From NCBI GenBank assembly GCA_947311845.1, contig CAMZMU010000123.1:10861417-10925416 (forward strand): a DNA stretch of 64,000 nt, given 5' to 3'. The notes under the pieces were generated by a model that was not told the DNA's origin, searched no databases, and worked only from the letters and a program-made list of their open reading frames with translations. Numbering within the stretch: the stretch's first letter is position 1; the number at the start of each line of letters is the position of its first letter. The DNA comes from Poa pratensis (taxonomy: Eukaryota > Streptophyta > Magnoliopsida > Poales > Poaceae). Positions 22,486 to 32,217 of this stretch are shown one piece after another. The position numbers and the translations under genes were made by a program.

Positions 22486-24134
22486 TGATGTCTACGCACG
22501 CTTCTATTCTTGTAGACAGTGTTGGGCCTCCAAGTGCAGAGGTTTGTAGAACAGCAGCAAGTTTCCCTTAAGTGGATCACCCAAGGTTTATCGAACTCAG
22601 GGAGGTAGAGGTCAAAGATATCCCTCTCAAGCAACTCTGCAATTAAGATACAAGAAGTCTCTTGTGTCCCCAACACACCTAATACACTTGTCAGATGTAT
22701 AGGTGCACTAGTTCGGCGAAGAGATAGTGAAATGCAAGTAATATGGATGATTATAAGTGGTAATTGCAATCTGAAATAAAAATGGCAGCAAGCAAACATG
22801 AGACAAAATGAGAGCAAACGGTGTTTCAATGCTTGGAAATAAGGCCTAGGGATCATACTTTCACTAGTGGACACTCTCAACAATAATAATATAATTGAAT
22901 ACATAGATATTTCCTCTTCACTATGCTACTCTGAGCTATTCCCTTGTTGGATAACGAACACCAATCCACTGCGTAGGGCTATAAAAGCACACCTTAAAGT
23001 TGCATTCCACATCTAGGGAACCCAATGTCACTAAGAGCGCCCCAAAATAGTACTAGACAAACACCACAATTTCATAGAGACATCCAACACAAATAATAAC
23101 TCATGATAAGTATTCATGTAATCTTTAGCCTAAGAGTCACACACGGTATGCACACTGTCAACTTCGCACCATGGGACAAAGGTGACTCCGGAGTTTACAT
23201 TAATAAAACCACTCAAGTAGCATAATTCATAAGATAACGAAGAGTAACATCCATGGATCCAACTAGATTACAAAGTTCATGATCACATAAAGATCACACC
23301 ATGGGAGAGAGAGATGAACCACATAGCTACCGGTAGAGCCCTCAGCCTCAGTGAAAACTACTCACACATGGTCATGGTGAGCACACTTGATGGAGAGGTT
23401 GATGAAGAGGTGCAACCGGAGTGGAGGCGGCGGCCCTTGGCCCCCCTTCTTCTTCCTTGGTGATGGTGCAGCAATGGAGGAGCTCCTCCCCCTCCTTGGC
23501 GGCTGCCAAGAGAAGGAAAATTCATGGCTTTTGGTGGCTTGCTTGGAAAATAGGGTTTCCCTTCATTATATAGAGGTGGAGATGCAATATAGGCCATGGG
23601 ATGGATGCCCCTTTGATCCAAGGGCTCTTGGGCACCTCTAGAAGCTTCCTAGGAACCCCTCTCAGCCCTAATGAGGCTCCAATTCGTGTCTTGGCCGAAT
23701 TCATCAAATTTGGTAAGAGTTGGAGTCAATAAAGTCATAATCTTTCAGTAAATCAGGAATATATCAGCCGTCCGGACTCGGAATTGGGCGAATTTTAAGT
23801 CTAGATCGATTCTCGGAAAATTCTCTGCAACTTTGTCTTATGTCAGGTTTCCGTTTGACGTCGTCTTCGGGCCCAAACGTGACTATCTTCGAAAAACGTT
23901 TCCAACAAATTTCAGGAAAGTCCCAATTCGACTCCAATATGGTTTCCTTTTGTATTTTTGATAATTTCTACACAACAAATAGGAAAACAAGAAGATTTTG
24001 CACTTTGGCAACTATTAGTAGGTTAATCCAATAAATGTCATAATATGATATAAAGTGTGTATATAAAACATGTGCCAATTGACATAAAACATGCATGGAA
24101 CATCAAAAATTATAGATACGTTTGGGACGTATCA
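22486..24134 (-). repeat. 5' LTR of the element at 16919-24134
   Basis: 1649 bp and collinear with the left LTR. Most differences are C/T or G/A transitions, as expected for methylated transposon DNA. The LTR end GACGTATCA abuts the TATAC duplication, which is itself part of a TATACGCCGACGG subterminal CACTA motif. Confidence 0.92.
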
Positions 24135-24137
24135 TAT

Positions 24138-24319
24138 ACGCCGACGGCCCTTTGTACGCCGATGGCGGCCGTCGGCCTATGTCGGGCTACGCCGACGGGA
24201 TTCGCTACGCCGACGGCCGCGTTCGTGGCTCCCCGATCTCGCCTTATACGCCGACGGCCCCGACATTTGGCCGTCGGCGTATAATCAGGCCGTCAGCGTC
24301 TTGTGGTTTTCCTGTAGTG
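24138..24319. repeat. CACTA right subterminal array and right terminal inverted repeat
   Basis: At least eight GCCGACGGC / GCCGTCGGC cores occur between 24138 and 24300, ending in GTTTTCCTGTAGTG (24306-24319). The left portion of the same array is at 16820-16866 on the other side of the inserted retrotransposon. Confidence 0.88.
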
Positions 24320-24322
24320 CAG

Positions 24323-25036
24323 GAAGATAACCTCTCCTGTGCAAGACTACGACTCGATCTTTGCGACACTCACGGGGAGTAGACGAACAGAGAAACATCC
24401 AAGCTGTGCAAATGATAAGCCTGGCCGGCGCCGGCCGGTCCTAACAAAAAAAATCAGAGGGACACATGCATGCATGCCCGTCCACACGAAAGCATCCGAC
24501 CAGCACTGTGCCCACGACAATGCCCTATATACACGTGACGCACGTACTTTTACCCGGCGGCCAGATCGATCGACATCTCTTTCAGCATTCATCGGCATGC
24601 ATGCGGCAGCAGCAGAGCAGCTATCCATTCTGAGATGCACGCGTCCGCATGTGAAGCCGTGGGTTGATTAGATATATCTCATCACCAAGTTAAATCCCAG
24701 GATTATTAAGATGCATGGTGAACTGATATGGAGGGCGATAGAATCCGACAAGCAGAATGTCAAACGATGAGGGTATATATACTTTCCGGCACAAGCACAA
24801 GGGCTGCCTTTTTGTGCCTTAAGATGCAGATCTACCCATCCCGCCGTTAACGAGGCAATCTGCAAGGGCAGCTGCATGCAGCAACATGATCAACGACTGA
24901 GAGTGTATTATGAACATTCGTCTATTATTTTGTTATGACTACATTGATCTACAAGTACTAGGCCGACCGATGACTCTAACTTAAAAAGGTCATCCACACA
25001 TTAAGTTGACGATAAGCATTGCCTTTAGACATGAGA
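24323..25036. other. No gene recognised
   Basis: Mixed low-copy-looking sequence with CCGGCGCCGGCCGG (24424) and GCATGCATGC palindromes. Open frames on both strands near 24340-24670 are short and have no motif. Confidence 0.35.
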
Positions 25037-25051
25037 AATTTTGTCGGATTT

Positions 25052-25353
25052 TTTTTTTTTTTTGCTAAACACAGTACAACGCAGACGCTCACATACACGT
25101 GCATACACTCACCCCTATGAACGCACACACGCACACCCTACCCCTATGAGCACCTTCGAGAGACTGAGCCGGTGGATTGGGTTTTGAGATTGACGAAGTC
25201 ACCACGGGCGGCTCGCTGTCGACGGGAACGTCGCCTCCCACTGAAGAATATTCCGTCTTAAATGAGAAACATCAGCGTTAAACCTGGGGTTTGAATTCTG
25301 GTGGGCTGCGGATACAACCACCCTCCTAACCATCCTGCCACAGGCAAGTTCTC
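25052..25353 (-). mobile_element. tRNA-derived SINE with perfect 15-bp target-site duplication
   Basis: AATTTTGTCGGATTT flanks the element on both sides (25037-25051 and 25354-25368). The left end is a T run, so the SINE lies on the minus strand with its A tail at 25052. Reading the minus strand from 25353 there is a box A-like TGGTTAGGAGGG and a box B-like AATTCAAACCCC, the split RNA polymerase III promoter of tRNA-derived SINEs. The tail half contains the CACCCCTATGAACGCACACA and CCCTACCCCTATGAGCACCT phrases, typical of a common Pooideae SINE. Confidence 0.88.
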
Positions 25354-25435
25354 AATTTTGTCGGATTTAATTAGTTGAATGTAGACACACAGTGGTACAC
25401 TCTACATTGCGACATACACTTGCTTTATACAGGCG

Positions 25436-25549
25436 ACATTCATATCTCTGTAGTCGACATAGTAATAGACTTCTTTTCACTGTGCATGTCACACATTCAT
25501 ATCTCTGTAGTCGACATAGTAATAGACTTCTTTTCACTGTGCATGTCAC
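25436..25549. repeat. Perfect tandem duplication of 57 bp
   Basis: acattcatatctctgtagtc and its continuation to gcatgtcac occupies 25436-25492 and is repeated identically and immediately at 25493-25549. The lack of differences implies a recent local duplication. Confidence 0.9.
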
Positions 25550-25942
25550 GGATTACACACCTTTGGCACTGAATCACGGCCACTGAAGGGGACTCAGCTC
25601 GTGACGCATGTGCGAAGTTTTTGGAGGATTCTCATGACGAGGACGTATGAGAAGAGGGCCTCGTGCATGCGCGCGCGCGCACTTCCGGTGCGAGCGAGCA
25701 TGCATGCATGCATGTCTACGTACGTACTGGGCGATCGACCGGTATTTACTGCAGCATGCAGGGAATATCCTCTATCTACTGAGAAAAAACGATTATAGGT
25801 GTTAGACATGTTGAAAGGCGTTTATAGGTGTTTATGATAACTATGACCTATACTACTAGAAAATTTATGCATGTTTTTTTTTTCTTTGGTGCAACCGAAT
25901 AACTACTTCTACCCGTTCCGATATTTTTCATTCTTATTAATA
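25550..25942. other. No gene recognised
   Basis: Contains GCGCGCGCGC (25671-25680) and a GCATGCATGCATGC run (about 25700). No supported gene. Confidence 0.3.
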
Positions 25943-26231
25943 ACTCCTTTGATTCATAGGATAGAAAAAGTAAAGAGAGAGGAACTTTATAGGCTTAGGA
26001 TGGCACATCTAAATTGAATTATATGGTACGACTAAATTACTTTGATTGTGGTGAAGACAAATTAATGAGGTTAGACTTCATGGTTTTTTCCTATGAATTT
26101 TACACTACATGATTATTATTAGATTTTTTTACATGGGATATGATACTATAAATCAAACAGGTTTCAGAGGAAAATTTCCATAAGCTTCCAATTCTACACC
26201 AATCTTTTGAAAATCCTATGAACCAAATGTA
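25943..26231. mobile_element. Probable MITE relic with inverted TTTGRTTCATAGGAT ends
   Basis: Left end CTCCTTTGATTCATAGGAT and the reverse complement of the right end TACATTTGGTTCATAGGAT match over about 16 bases at a distance of roughly 290 bp. The interior is AT-rich and non-coding. The target duplication is not clear, so the superfamily is left open. Confidence 0.55.
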
Positions 26232-27030
26232 TAGCCAGGGTTCACATGCCAGAAAATTGTATTCTTACTTTATTCATACGCATGCTTTTTTGTGAGCCAA
26301 ATAAGCACTAGTTGTTTACTTGTAAGAAATTATAAGCCACACACGCACGTACGTGAGGTACAACTAAATAAAAAAATCAAAGAGACCGGAGCGATGGCAG
26401 AGCGCGGCCTGGAATCTGACGTGGTCTCTGGGTTCACGGGCGCTCCAAACCAGTAGGCGCGCCCACCGTCCCGACCCTATTAATCATCACCGCATTTTGA
26501 ACGTACGAAAGATTCGTTCGGATGTTGTATATCATGTGTGTGTGTGAACCAATCGGATGTGGCATCTACGTTTGTAGGTCTGCATCTACCAGGCATTCAG
26601 ATTCAGGTAAGTATGTACGCGTAGCCTAGCATGCATGGACATCCGGACACGTAACAGACAGAGCAAAAAAATGGCGAACACATATGCTAGCTGCAAGTTT
26701 AATGCTGTTAGAGCATCATCTGGAAATCACTAGAAAAATGTTTCCCTTTACAAAGGGAACCTCACATTCGCTCTCATCGTGACAAGTGTCGCCTTCCGCT
26801 TACTCGGTCCCCACAATTGTTTGCATGTTCGTCAAGTGTTGCTCCTAGATTGAAAGTGGGAAGGATGAGAGAGAAATGGATACAGGAGGTGTGAGGGCAG
26901 TTTTTTCCCTTTATTTTTGTAAACCGAATTTTCAAAACGAAATATCTCGAGAACCGCTTATCCAAATTACGAACCGTTTTCACTTTTGATCTCTTCGCGT
27001 TGAGATCTTCAAAACTAGATCTCATGTTGG
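26232..27030. other. No gene recognised
   Basis: AT-rich to mixed sequence. The stretch 26930-27030 (aaacgaaatatctcgagaac..) resembles a phrase I have seen in grass repeats but could not be assigned. No frame has a domain. Confidence 0.3.
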
Positions 27031-27039
27031 CAGGTTTTG

Positions 27040-27310
27040 ACGAACTTTTTTTCTGTACTCCCGGCTATACATAGTTCGTACATCCTGTTTTGTGCATTTT
27101 GTACATCTTGTTTTGTGTACTTTGTACTCCCACTTCTATAGATTTTTGTACTTCCTGTTCTGTGTAGTTGTATATACTGTGTATTTTCGTACTCCGCTTT
27201 CTGTGTACTTGTACTTTCTGTGTACTTATGTACTACTATTTCGGTGTACTTATACTTCCTGTTTATTTTGTACTTCGTGCTCTATTTAGTTTGTACACCA
27301 TCATTTGTAC
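27040..27310. repeat. Degenerate array of TGTACTT-type units
   Basis: About fifteen irregular units of the form tgtactt.ctgt.ttgtg (roughly 15-25 bases) fill this stretch. After a gap, tgtacatcgct recurs at 27832, 27861 and 27888. The array has no coding value. A subterminal region of an unidentified DNA transposon is one reading. Confidence 0.6.
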
Positions 27311-27594
27311 TACCAATAACTCATACTTTGTACTTTCCTAATATTCATGCATATACAACTACCGTAAGCGTGTAGAACGAGGCGCAGCCGAGATGATGCG
27401 CCGTAGGCGCCTAGAGCTTTGCGAAGCAGAGCCATCGAGGCGAAGCCGAGCCGTAGCACACGGAACTACCAATGCGCGCAACGACAAATACGCGCAACGA
27501 CCAATGTACCCCTTTCAAGATATTTATTAAATTTTATCGAGACGAAGCCGAGCCGTAATATTAGTCGATACACCGTTTTGCTCTCTATTTATTA

Positions 27595-27717
27595 CTCGCT
27601 CTGTCCAAAAATAAGTGTCTCAAGTTTGTCCAAAAGTGGAGGTATCTAGACATGTTTCATTTATAGATACATTCACTTTTTGTCAAACTTGAGACACTTA
27701 TTTTTGGACGGAGTGAG
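27595..27717. mobile_element. Stowaway (Tc1/mariner) MITE, 123 bp
   Basis: The ends CTCGCTCTGTCCAAAAATAA and the inverted TTATTTTTGGACGGAGTGAG form terminal repeats extending over about 35 bp. TA flanks both sides (27593-27594 and 27718-27719). The TA target, CTC..GTCC terminus and small size are diagnostic of grass Stowaway MITEs. Non-coding. Confidence 0.93.
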
Positions 27718-27746
27718 TAGTTTGTACACCGTCCGTATAACATTTA

Positions 27747-27795
27747 CTCCCTCCGTTCCAATTTAATTGACTTGCTATGCATGGAACGGAGGGAG
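27747..27795. mobile_element. Minimal 49-bp Stowaway MITE
   Basis: CTCCCTCCGTTCCAATTTAA at the left and TGGAACGGAGGGAG at the right are inverted with TA on both sides (27745-27746 and 27796-27797). Only about 20 bases separate the 14-bp arms. It is an extreme internal deletion of a Stowaway element 29 bp from the 123-bp copy. Confidence 0.85.
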
Positions 27796-28404
27796 TACAT
27801 CTCAATTTTTAAATTTACGTAACCAGCTTCTGTACATCGCTTGTTTTTTTTCATGGTACTGTACATCGCTCGAACATGCATGCATGCTGTACATCGCTAG
27901 AATCAGGTCTTGTACATGCATGCATGCCGCACGCTCGGGCTGAGCACATCCGCGCCCGCGTCCGCGATGGAAGAGGTGCGAAGTGGGAGGCTCCGTTCCT
28001 CAGCATATCGCGCCACGCTGTCACGCAAGGGCCTTCGCGTTTGAGAGGAGCCGGTTACAAAATCAAATTTCGCTACCTCCCAGTAGGCCACCACGTGGCA
28101 CACTCACAGCACCCCCAAAGTTTCCTTTTGAAAGGAACCTTTTTTAAGTTGTACCCGCATCATCTATAACTGGCCTCCTCAAACCTCTCCATACGCCCGG
28201 GCGGACAGCTCGGACAGGGTTTAGGCCCAAAATCACCACCCAATCGCCTCCCTAAAAATAAGCCCATCCATCTGGGCTGAACGGCAAATCCCAAACCTAA
28301 CCCATATGTGGGGAGGGTTTGGGGCCGTCCGGACGCGCCCGGGCGCGCCGACACGAAGTCGCTGACCGGCCGGGCCCACGCAGAGGGAGGCTGACCGGCA
28401 CCGT

Positions 28405-28471
28405 CCTATTTATCCTCTTCCCTCCGGCTATCATCTCCGCTCCCCACCGGCCTATTTATCCTCTTCCCTCC
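28405..28471 (+). promoter_or_regulatory. Duplicated CT-rich leader with TATTTAT, upstream of the ORF at 28539
   Basis: cctatttatcctcttccctc plus one base is perfectly repeated at 28405-28425 and 28451-28471 (spacing 46). Each copy contains TATTTAT, a possible TATA-like box, followed by a CT-rich leader typical of grass 5' UTRs. Assignment as a promoter is inferred from position only. Confidence 0.4.
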
Positions 28472-28538
28472 TCCGTCTCTCCGTCTCCGCTCACCACCGT
28501 TCATCACACCCCATCCCCTCCTTCCTCCGCTTGCCACC

Positions 28539-29414
28539 ATGTCTTCGTCGGACTCCTTCAACTGGGAGGACCTGGAGTCGGAGGTGCTGTCCCGCTGCGC
28601 GGTGGTGCCGGCGTGGTCTGACTCCCTCATCGACGAGGATGAGCTTGCCCTACGCCTCGGCATTGAGCAATCGCTCAACAAGGCCGCGCCGGCGGCAAGC
28701 GGGCAATGCAGCCGCTCGCCGCCGGGTAGATCTGCGGCGCCAAGGCAGTCGGGCTCCACACTGCCATTTAGCCGCTCCCCGGGGATGCGCTCGGAGCCGA
28801 TTCGCACGACGCCGCCGCACATGAGGAAGGCGGCGGCGGCTAGCCGCTACGCCGTCCCGCCGGTCCAGGCCCCTCCTGGATGGAGGATGTTGCCGGATGG
28901 ATCCGGCGGCTGGCGCATGATCCCGGTTTCCCCTCCACGGAGGGCGCCGGAGACGGAGGGCCGCCTGTTCCGCCTCCTCTACAACGCCGACGCTCGAGCG
29001 GCGGTGGCGACAGTGGTGAGGAGCTCGCGTGCGGCCGACGTCCGATTGGCGGTCCTCGCCGCTTCCTTGACGTCAGCGGAGACGGACGCCCGGCGCCGCC
29101 GCCGGAAAAACAAGGAGATGTTCGACACCGCTATCGTCGCCTCCAGGCAGGAGACGGAGGCGAAGACGATGGCCGCCCGCCTCGCCAGTGAGCAGGCTCG
29201 CCATGTCCGCCTCGTCACGGCTCGGTCCAGGAGCGGCGACGGCACCTCCGGCTCCATCGGCGACCCCTACGCCATCTTAGAGCGCCCTCCGCCGCCCCGA
29301 CGCAGACGACAAGAGAAAGCGCAAGGCGCCGGAGTGAAACTCCGCTGCCCGCTCCGCCGCCGACGACAATATTTTATTTTGCTAGTTATGTATGTAGTAT
29401 GTCCGAAGAGATAA
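28539..29414 (+). CDS. GC-rich ORF of unknown function, probably transposon-associated, 3' end altered
   Basis: The ATG at 28539 sits in a strong plant/Kozak context (gccaccATGtc). The 291-codon frame starts MSSSDSFNWEDLESEVLSRC. A UIM-like stretch follows, LALRLGIEQSL after DEDE, with Gly where the consensus has Ala. The middle has PPGWRMLPDGSGGWRMIP, then an Arg/Ala-rich helical part with a basic RRRRKNKEMFD stretch. Shifting one base near 29298 gives a more plausible end, DADDKRKRKAPE with a stop at 29335-29337, so the extension FILLVMYVVCPKR is likely a frameshift artefact running into the MULE target site. I do not recognise the family. Ubiquitin-related binding is speculation from the motif only. 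Confidence 0.5.
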   Translation: MSSSDSFNWEDLESEVLSRCAVVPAWSDSLIDEDELALRLGIEQSLNKAAPAASGQCSRSPPGRSAAPRQSGSTLPFSRSPGMRSEPIRTTPPHMRKAAAASRYAVPPVQAPPGWRMLPDGSGGWRMIPVSPPRRAPETEGRLFRLLYNADARAAVATVVRSSRAADVRLAVLAASLTSAETDARRRRRKNKEMFDTAIVASRQETEAKTMAARLASEQARHVRLVTARSRSGDGTSGSIGDPYAILERPPPPRRRRQEKAQGAGVKLRCPLRRRRQYFILLVMYVVCPKR

Positions 29415-29568
29415 CCGCGCCAGCGGTCCTAATTCTTTTCCCGCGCCTTCACTTTGGTCCTAATTCTTTGAAATCGCACGTTTAGATCCTAAATGTTTCG
29501 AAATTGTGTCACGCGAGGTCCTAAACGCGTCTGACCAGCGTTGACCGCTGCCACGTCGGCTTGTGGGG
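29408..29568 (+). repeat. MULE left terminal inverted repeat
   Basis: 161 bp ending at gcttgtgggg. It contains two copies of ggtcctaattctttt/g. It may also act as the promoter of the GRF gene starting 137 bp further in, as MULE TIRs do in known elements (inference). Confidence 0.93.
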
Positions 29569-29704
29569 GGGTTGGCGGGAGATTTCCCGCGCCTGGTGGT
29601 TGGGATTTATGCAAATGAACCCCTATAAGTGCGTGGCTTCTATTTCCCAAGCCCCCAGTTCATCTCCTCACCTCTCTCTCTCTCCCACGGTCAGATCCAG
29701 CGCC

Positions 29705-30319
29705 ATGAGTTCCTCGGCGAGCTCGATTGGGGAGAAGCGTGCGAGGAGGCAGTCTGCTTCTCCTTCCCAGTCTCTTCCGCCGCATCCATCAGCGGCAGCG
29801 GCAGCAGCTCCTCTCCAGCAGCCAGGGGCCCTGCCGTTGGTGCCATGTCCTTGCTGCCGATTTCGCAACACGATTTGCCGCGTGTCTCAATCAAGTGCCA
29901 ATCCCGGATGTGTCTACTACAAATGCCCTAACCATCGTGTAAGTTGCAATTTGTAGGTTGTTTTGTGGATTTAGTTTTCCACTTTGTTTCTTATTTTTCT
30001 TTGATTTTTGCCACAGATTTCACCGAATCCTTGCAACCACTATTACTGGGAAAATGGAGATGATAACTATGTGGATTTCCTTGTTAGAAATGGGCACCTA
30101 AGAGTTGCATGTGCCGCTGTTGATGTTGCTGGTGACATAGGCTCTGAAGAAACAGAGCATGAAATTGAAGAATCTGGACTGCACAAGATGGAAGACGTGG
30201 TGAAGATGGTTGATCTTGTAGAGAAGAAGATGGATGAGCTAATTGAGATCTGTAGGAATGTGTTCGGTGCAATCATGTTTCTGATTGTAGTAATGCTCTA
30301 CTTAGCTGTAGCTAAGTAG
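29705..30319 (+). CDS. GRF-type zinc-finger protein with C-terminal membrane segment (two exons)
   Basis: Exon 1 is 29705-29938 and exon 2 is 30017-30319. The 78-bp intron has GTAAGT and CCACAG borders, the junction keeps frame, and the product is 178 residues. Residues 1-46 are a Ser/Ala/Pro-rich leader with a basic EKRARR. The GRF zinc-finger signature follows: C48-P-C50, GCVYYKCP with C74 and, across the junction, C84-N-H-Y-Y-W. Residues about 125-150 look like a short coiled coil (VVKMVDLVEKKMDELIEICR). A hydrophobic tail (VFGAIMFLIVVMLYLAVAK) suggests tail anchoring. GRF fingers bind single-stranded nucleic acid in known proteins. Many grass genomes carry similar short GRF-coiled-coil-TM genes. 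There are no stops or frameshifts, unlike the neighbouring transposase remnant. Confidence 0.78.
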
Positions 30320-30441
30320 TGTTTGTCTGATGTATTATCTGTGGTGTAATGGAGCTGAGAAGATAAACAAATTCTGTAATGGTTTTTCGATGTAACGGAG
30401 CTGAGAAAGATAATCATATGTTTGTTTCGAATAAACATAGC

Positions 30442-31302
30442 CTATGCATCAGGTTGCATTACAAAGGTAGCCAAAAGTAAGTAGTGACTGATTGGAAGTG
30501 CACCAAACCTGTTCTTTATATGGCACCCATCAATGCCTATGATTGGCCTACAACCTGCCAAAAAAACCCTCTTGCATGCATCTAGTGACATGTAACAATT
30601 CTGGAACACTCCATTGCTAGCATTAACAAACATGGTACTCCCAGGATTTGATCTTCTAATTTCAGCTGCAAAATCCCAGAGTAAGTTGTATTGTGCCAAC
30701 TCATCACCATTTATTTGCTTCAGTGATATTCTTCTTGCCCTCTCTAGTTGCTTCTACTAGCAGTCATGTTGAAGTCTTGGAACCACAGGTGACAACATCA
30801 TCCATTGATACACCATCAAAATGCATATCTTTGTGGTCAACAAACAGTTGAAAATACTGAAATTTTGGAACTACAGCAATAATGCTCAAGGTATCAGTAT
30901 CACAGTCAACTATCCGTAGCCCTTTATCTAAATTGAATCCAGGAAGCAGCCAATAAATAGCATATTTGTCAGGTTCAGAGTACCCTAGCTGTTGCATGAA
31001 ATCAGTGAGCCACAACGGAGACCATGTGTCTGCTTCGCATCCATCAAACAATGGCTTTTCGACGGCCCAAATCCGCAAAAAAACCCACCATAATTGATTT
31101 CTACTGTGAACAAGTCATCGAGTGGACCTATATGGCATGCAAAGCATCAATTTCTATCGCCAATTCGGTCTACAGATCATCCGCCACTACCACGGACAGA
31201 AATTGGGATTTAGGGTTAGGGTTGCTTACCGTAGCGCGCGGGAGCATCTCTAGGTCGCCGCAGCTTCGGTCCCTTCGTGTCGGGCTCGATCCTTCCGTGC
31301 TC
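30442..31302 (-). pseudogene. mudrA-like MULE transposase gene, N-terminal part only, decayed
   Basis: A possible first exon (ATG near 31302, MEHGRIEPDTKGPKLRRPRD) ends in GTAAGC. After an intron a frame with DLFTVEINYGGFF shifts, at a T run, into FDGCEADTWSPLWLTDFMQ, YWLLPGFNLDKGLRIVDCDT and PKFQYFQLFVDHKDM, the N-terminal MuDR-type domain. Farther on come RRSNPGSTMFV, LDACKRVFLAGCRPIIGIDG and CHIKNRFG, the start of the MULE transposase domain. The frame then runs out at about 30442 before the DDE core. With stops, a frameshift and no catalytic region it is not functional. Confidence 0.8.
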
Positions 31303-31489
31303 CATCCTGGCGGCGTCCGCCGCCGCTCGAGTTCCTCCGGTCATCACCGGCGCGGCACCTCCGTCGCCGCCAGCTCGCCTCCACTGTCGCGGGAGATAAG
31401 AGTGAAGAGGAACGGGATCGAGTTATGAGACGAAATAGACATGAAGGGGCTATTTACAAAATTACACCTCTGTCCGTTAAGGCAATGGA

Positions 31490-31649
31490 CCCCACAAGCC
31501 GACGTGGCAGCGGTCAACGCTGGTCAGATGCGTTTAGGACCTCGCGTGACACAATTTCGAAACATTTAGGATCTAAACGTGCGATTTCAAAGAATTAGGA
31601 CCAAAGTGAAGGCGCGGGAAAGAATTAGGACCGCTGGCGCGGTTATCTC
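31490..31649 (-). repeat. MULE right terminal inverted repeat
   Basis: 160 bp, the inverted partner of 29408-29568, adjoining the ATGTCCGAA duplication. The mudrA-like remnant starts inside it and reads inwards. Confidence 0.93.
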
Positions 31650-31658
31650 ATGTCCGAA

Positions 31659-32217
31659 TGTATAAGAACTATGGTATGAACTATCTATGAAAATGATCTA
31701 CGTTAAGTTTGCCTACGTGCATGGTTTGTATGGATATAGGGGTTGAAAGATTGGGGACACGGTTGGAGTATGCCGTTTTTTGGGGTCTGCTCTTATCCAG
31801 CCAATGCTACAGTGGCTTGAATGTACGTGAGACATGACTGTCGGACTGAAAGCGCAGCTCTCCGTGTCCGATCCAATCCAAGGACGACGCAGCAGTGCTA
31901 CAATTTGCTACTGGCTGTGGCCTCCAACTAGAATTTAGCCTATGTATCTCTTGAGGCCTATTACGGTCTATCCAAGCAATTAGTTGATGAGTTGTTCGGC
32001 CGATAACCAATGAAGAATTCAGTTTGAAGGGAACCATCCAAGGTGAAGCGGCCCATCCAATAAAATCAGACGCCTACAAGCGCGCGCTTCATCGGGAGAG
32101 GCGACCGTCCGCGGCCTCGTCGCCTACTACGGGGACTAATTGGGCCGGCCCATGTGCACGCACGCTTCTCAACTGTTTGTACGCGTTTCATTTTTTCGGA
32201 CGCTCCTGTACATCGCC
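31659..32217. other. No gene recognised
   Basis: Resumes the 3' flank of the ORF at 28539 (ATGTCCGAA then tgtataagaact) and passes into low-copy sequence. GGGCCGGCCCATG at 32140 resembles a transposon end motif and is partly mirrored at 32844 (GATGGGCCGACCCATC), but no clean border was found. Confidence 0.35.

Larger units (their letters stand above)
16919..24134 (-). mobile_element. Full-length non-autonomous LTR retrotransposon inserted in the CACTA element
   Basis: Two LTRs (16919-18595 and 22486-24134) start TGATGTC and end GACGTATCA. The 5-bp duplication TATAC flanks the element (16914-16918 and 24135-24139). A primer-binding site reading TGGCGCCGTTGCCGGGGA on the minus strand (22458-22475) and a purine tract GCTTGGGGATGCT beside 18595 set transcription on the minus strand. 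The 3.9-kb interior has no gag, protease, reverse transcriptase or integrase, only one unclassified ORF. The superfamily therefore cannot be proven, although the PBS and PPT resemble common Triticeae gypsy elements. LTRs differ by roughly 25-30 substitutions and one 33-bp indel by eye, about 1.7 percent. Confidence 0.93.
10509..24319 (-). mobile_element. CACTA (En/Spm) transposon, interrupted by an LTR retrotransposon
   Basis: Left terminus CACTACGGGAATC at 10509 and right terminus GTTTTCCTGTAGTG ending at 24319 are inverted. The 3-bp target duplication CAG lies at 10506-10508 and 24320-24322. The subterminal zones (10520-10880, 16820-16866, 24138-24300) are packed with ACGCCGACGGC and GCCGTCGGCGT in both orientations, the expected binding sites for an accessory transposase. 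After removing the inserted LTR element the transposon is about 6.6 kb. It carries one decayed accessory gene on the minus strand (11133-13615 and upstream) and no TnpD-like DDE transposase, so it is a deletion derivative that needs trans mobilisation. Confidence 0.92.
29408..31649. mobile_element. Mutator-like element (MULE) with ~160-bp TIRs and 9-bp TSD
   Basis: The left TIR 29408-29568 and right TIR 31490-31649 begin GAGATAACCGCGCCAGCGGT. By eye they differ by one substitution and one T-run indel over 160 bp, so the element is young. ATGTCCGAA duplicates the target at 29399-29407 and 31650-31658. Inside are a two-exon GRF zinc-finger gene on the plus strand and a decayed mudrA-like gene on the minus strand, transcribed towards each other. 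Long TIRs and a 9-bp TSD define the superfamily. The intact non-transposase gene makes a Pack-MULE-like capture possible. Confidence 0.95.

Noticed and set aside
31024..31428. Plus-strand 134-codon frame inside the MULE
   Set aside because: It lies opposite the mudrA-like remnant and has no domain. The minus-strand reading matches known MULE protein order.
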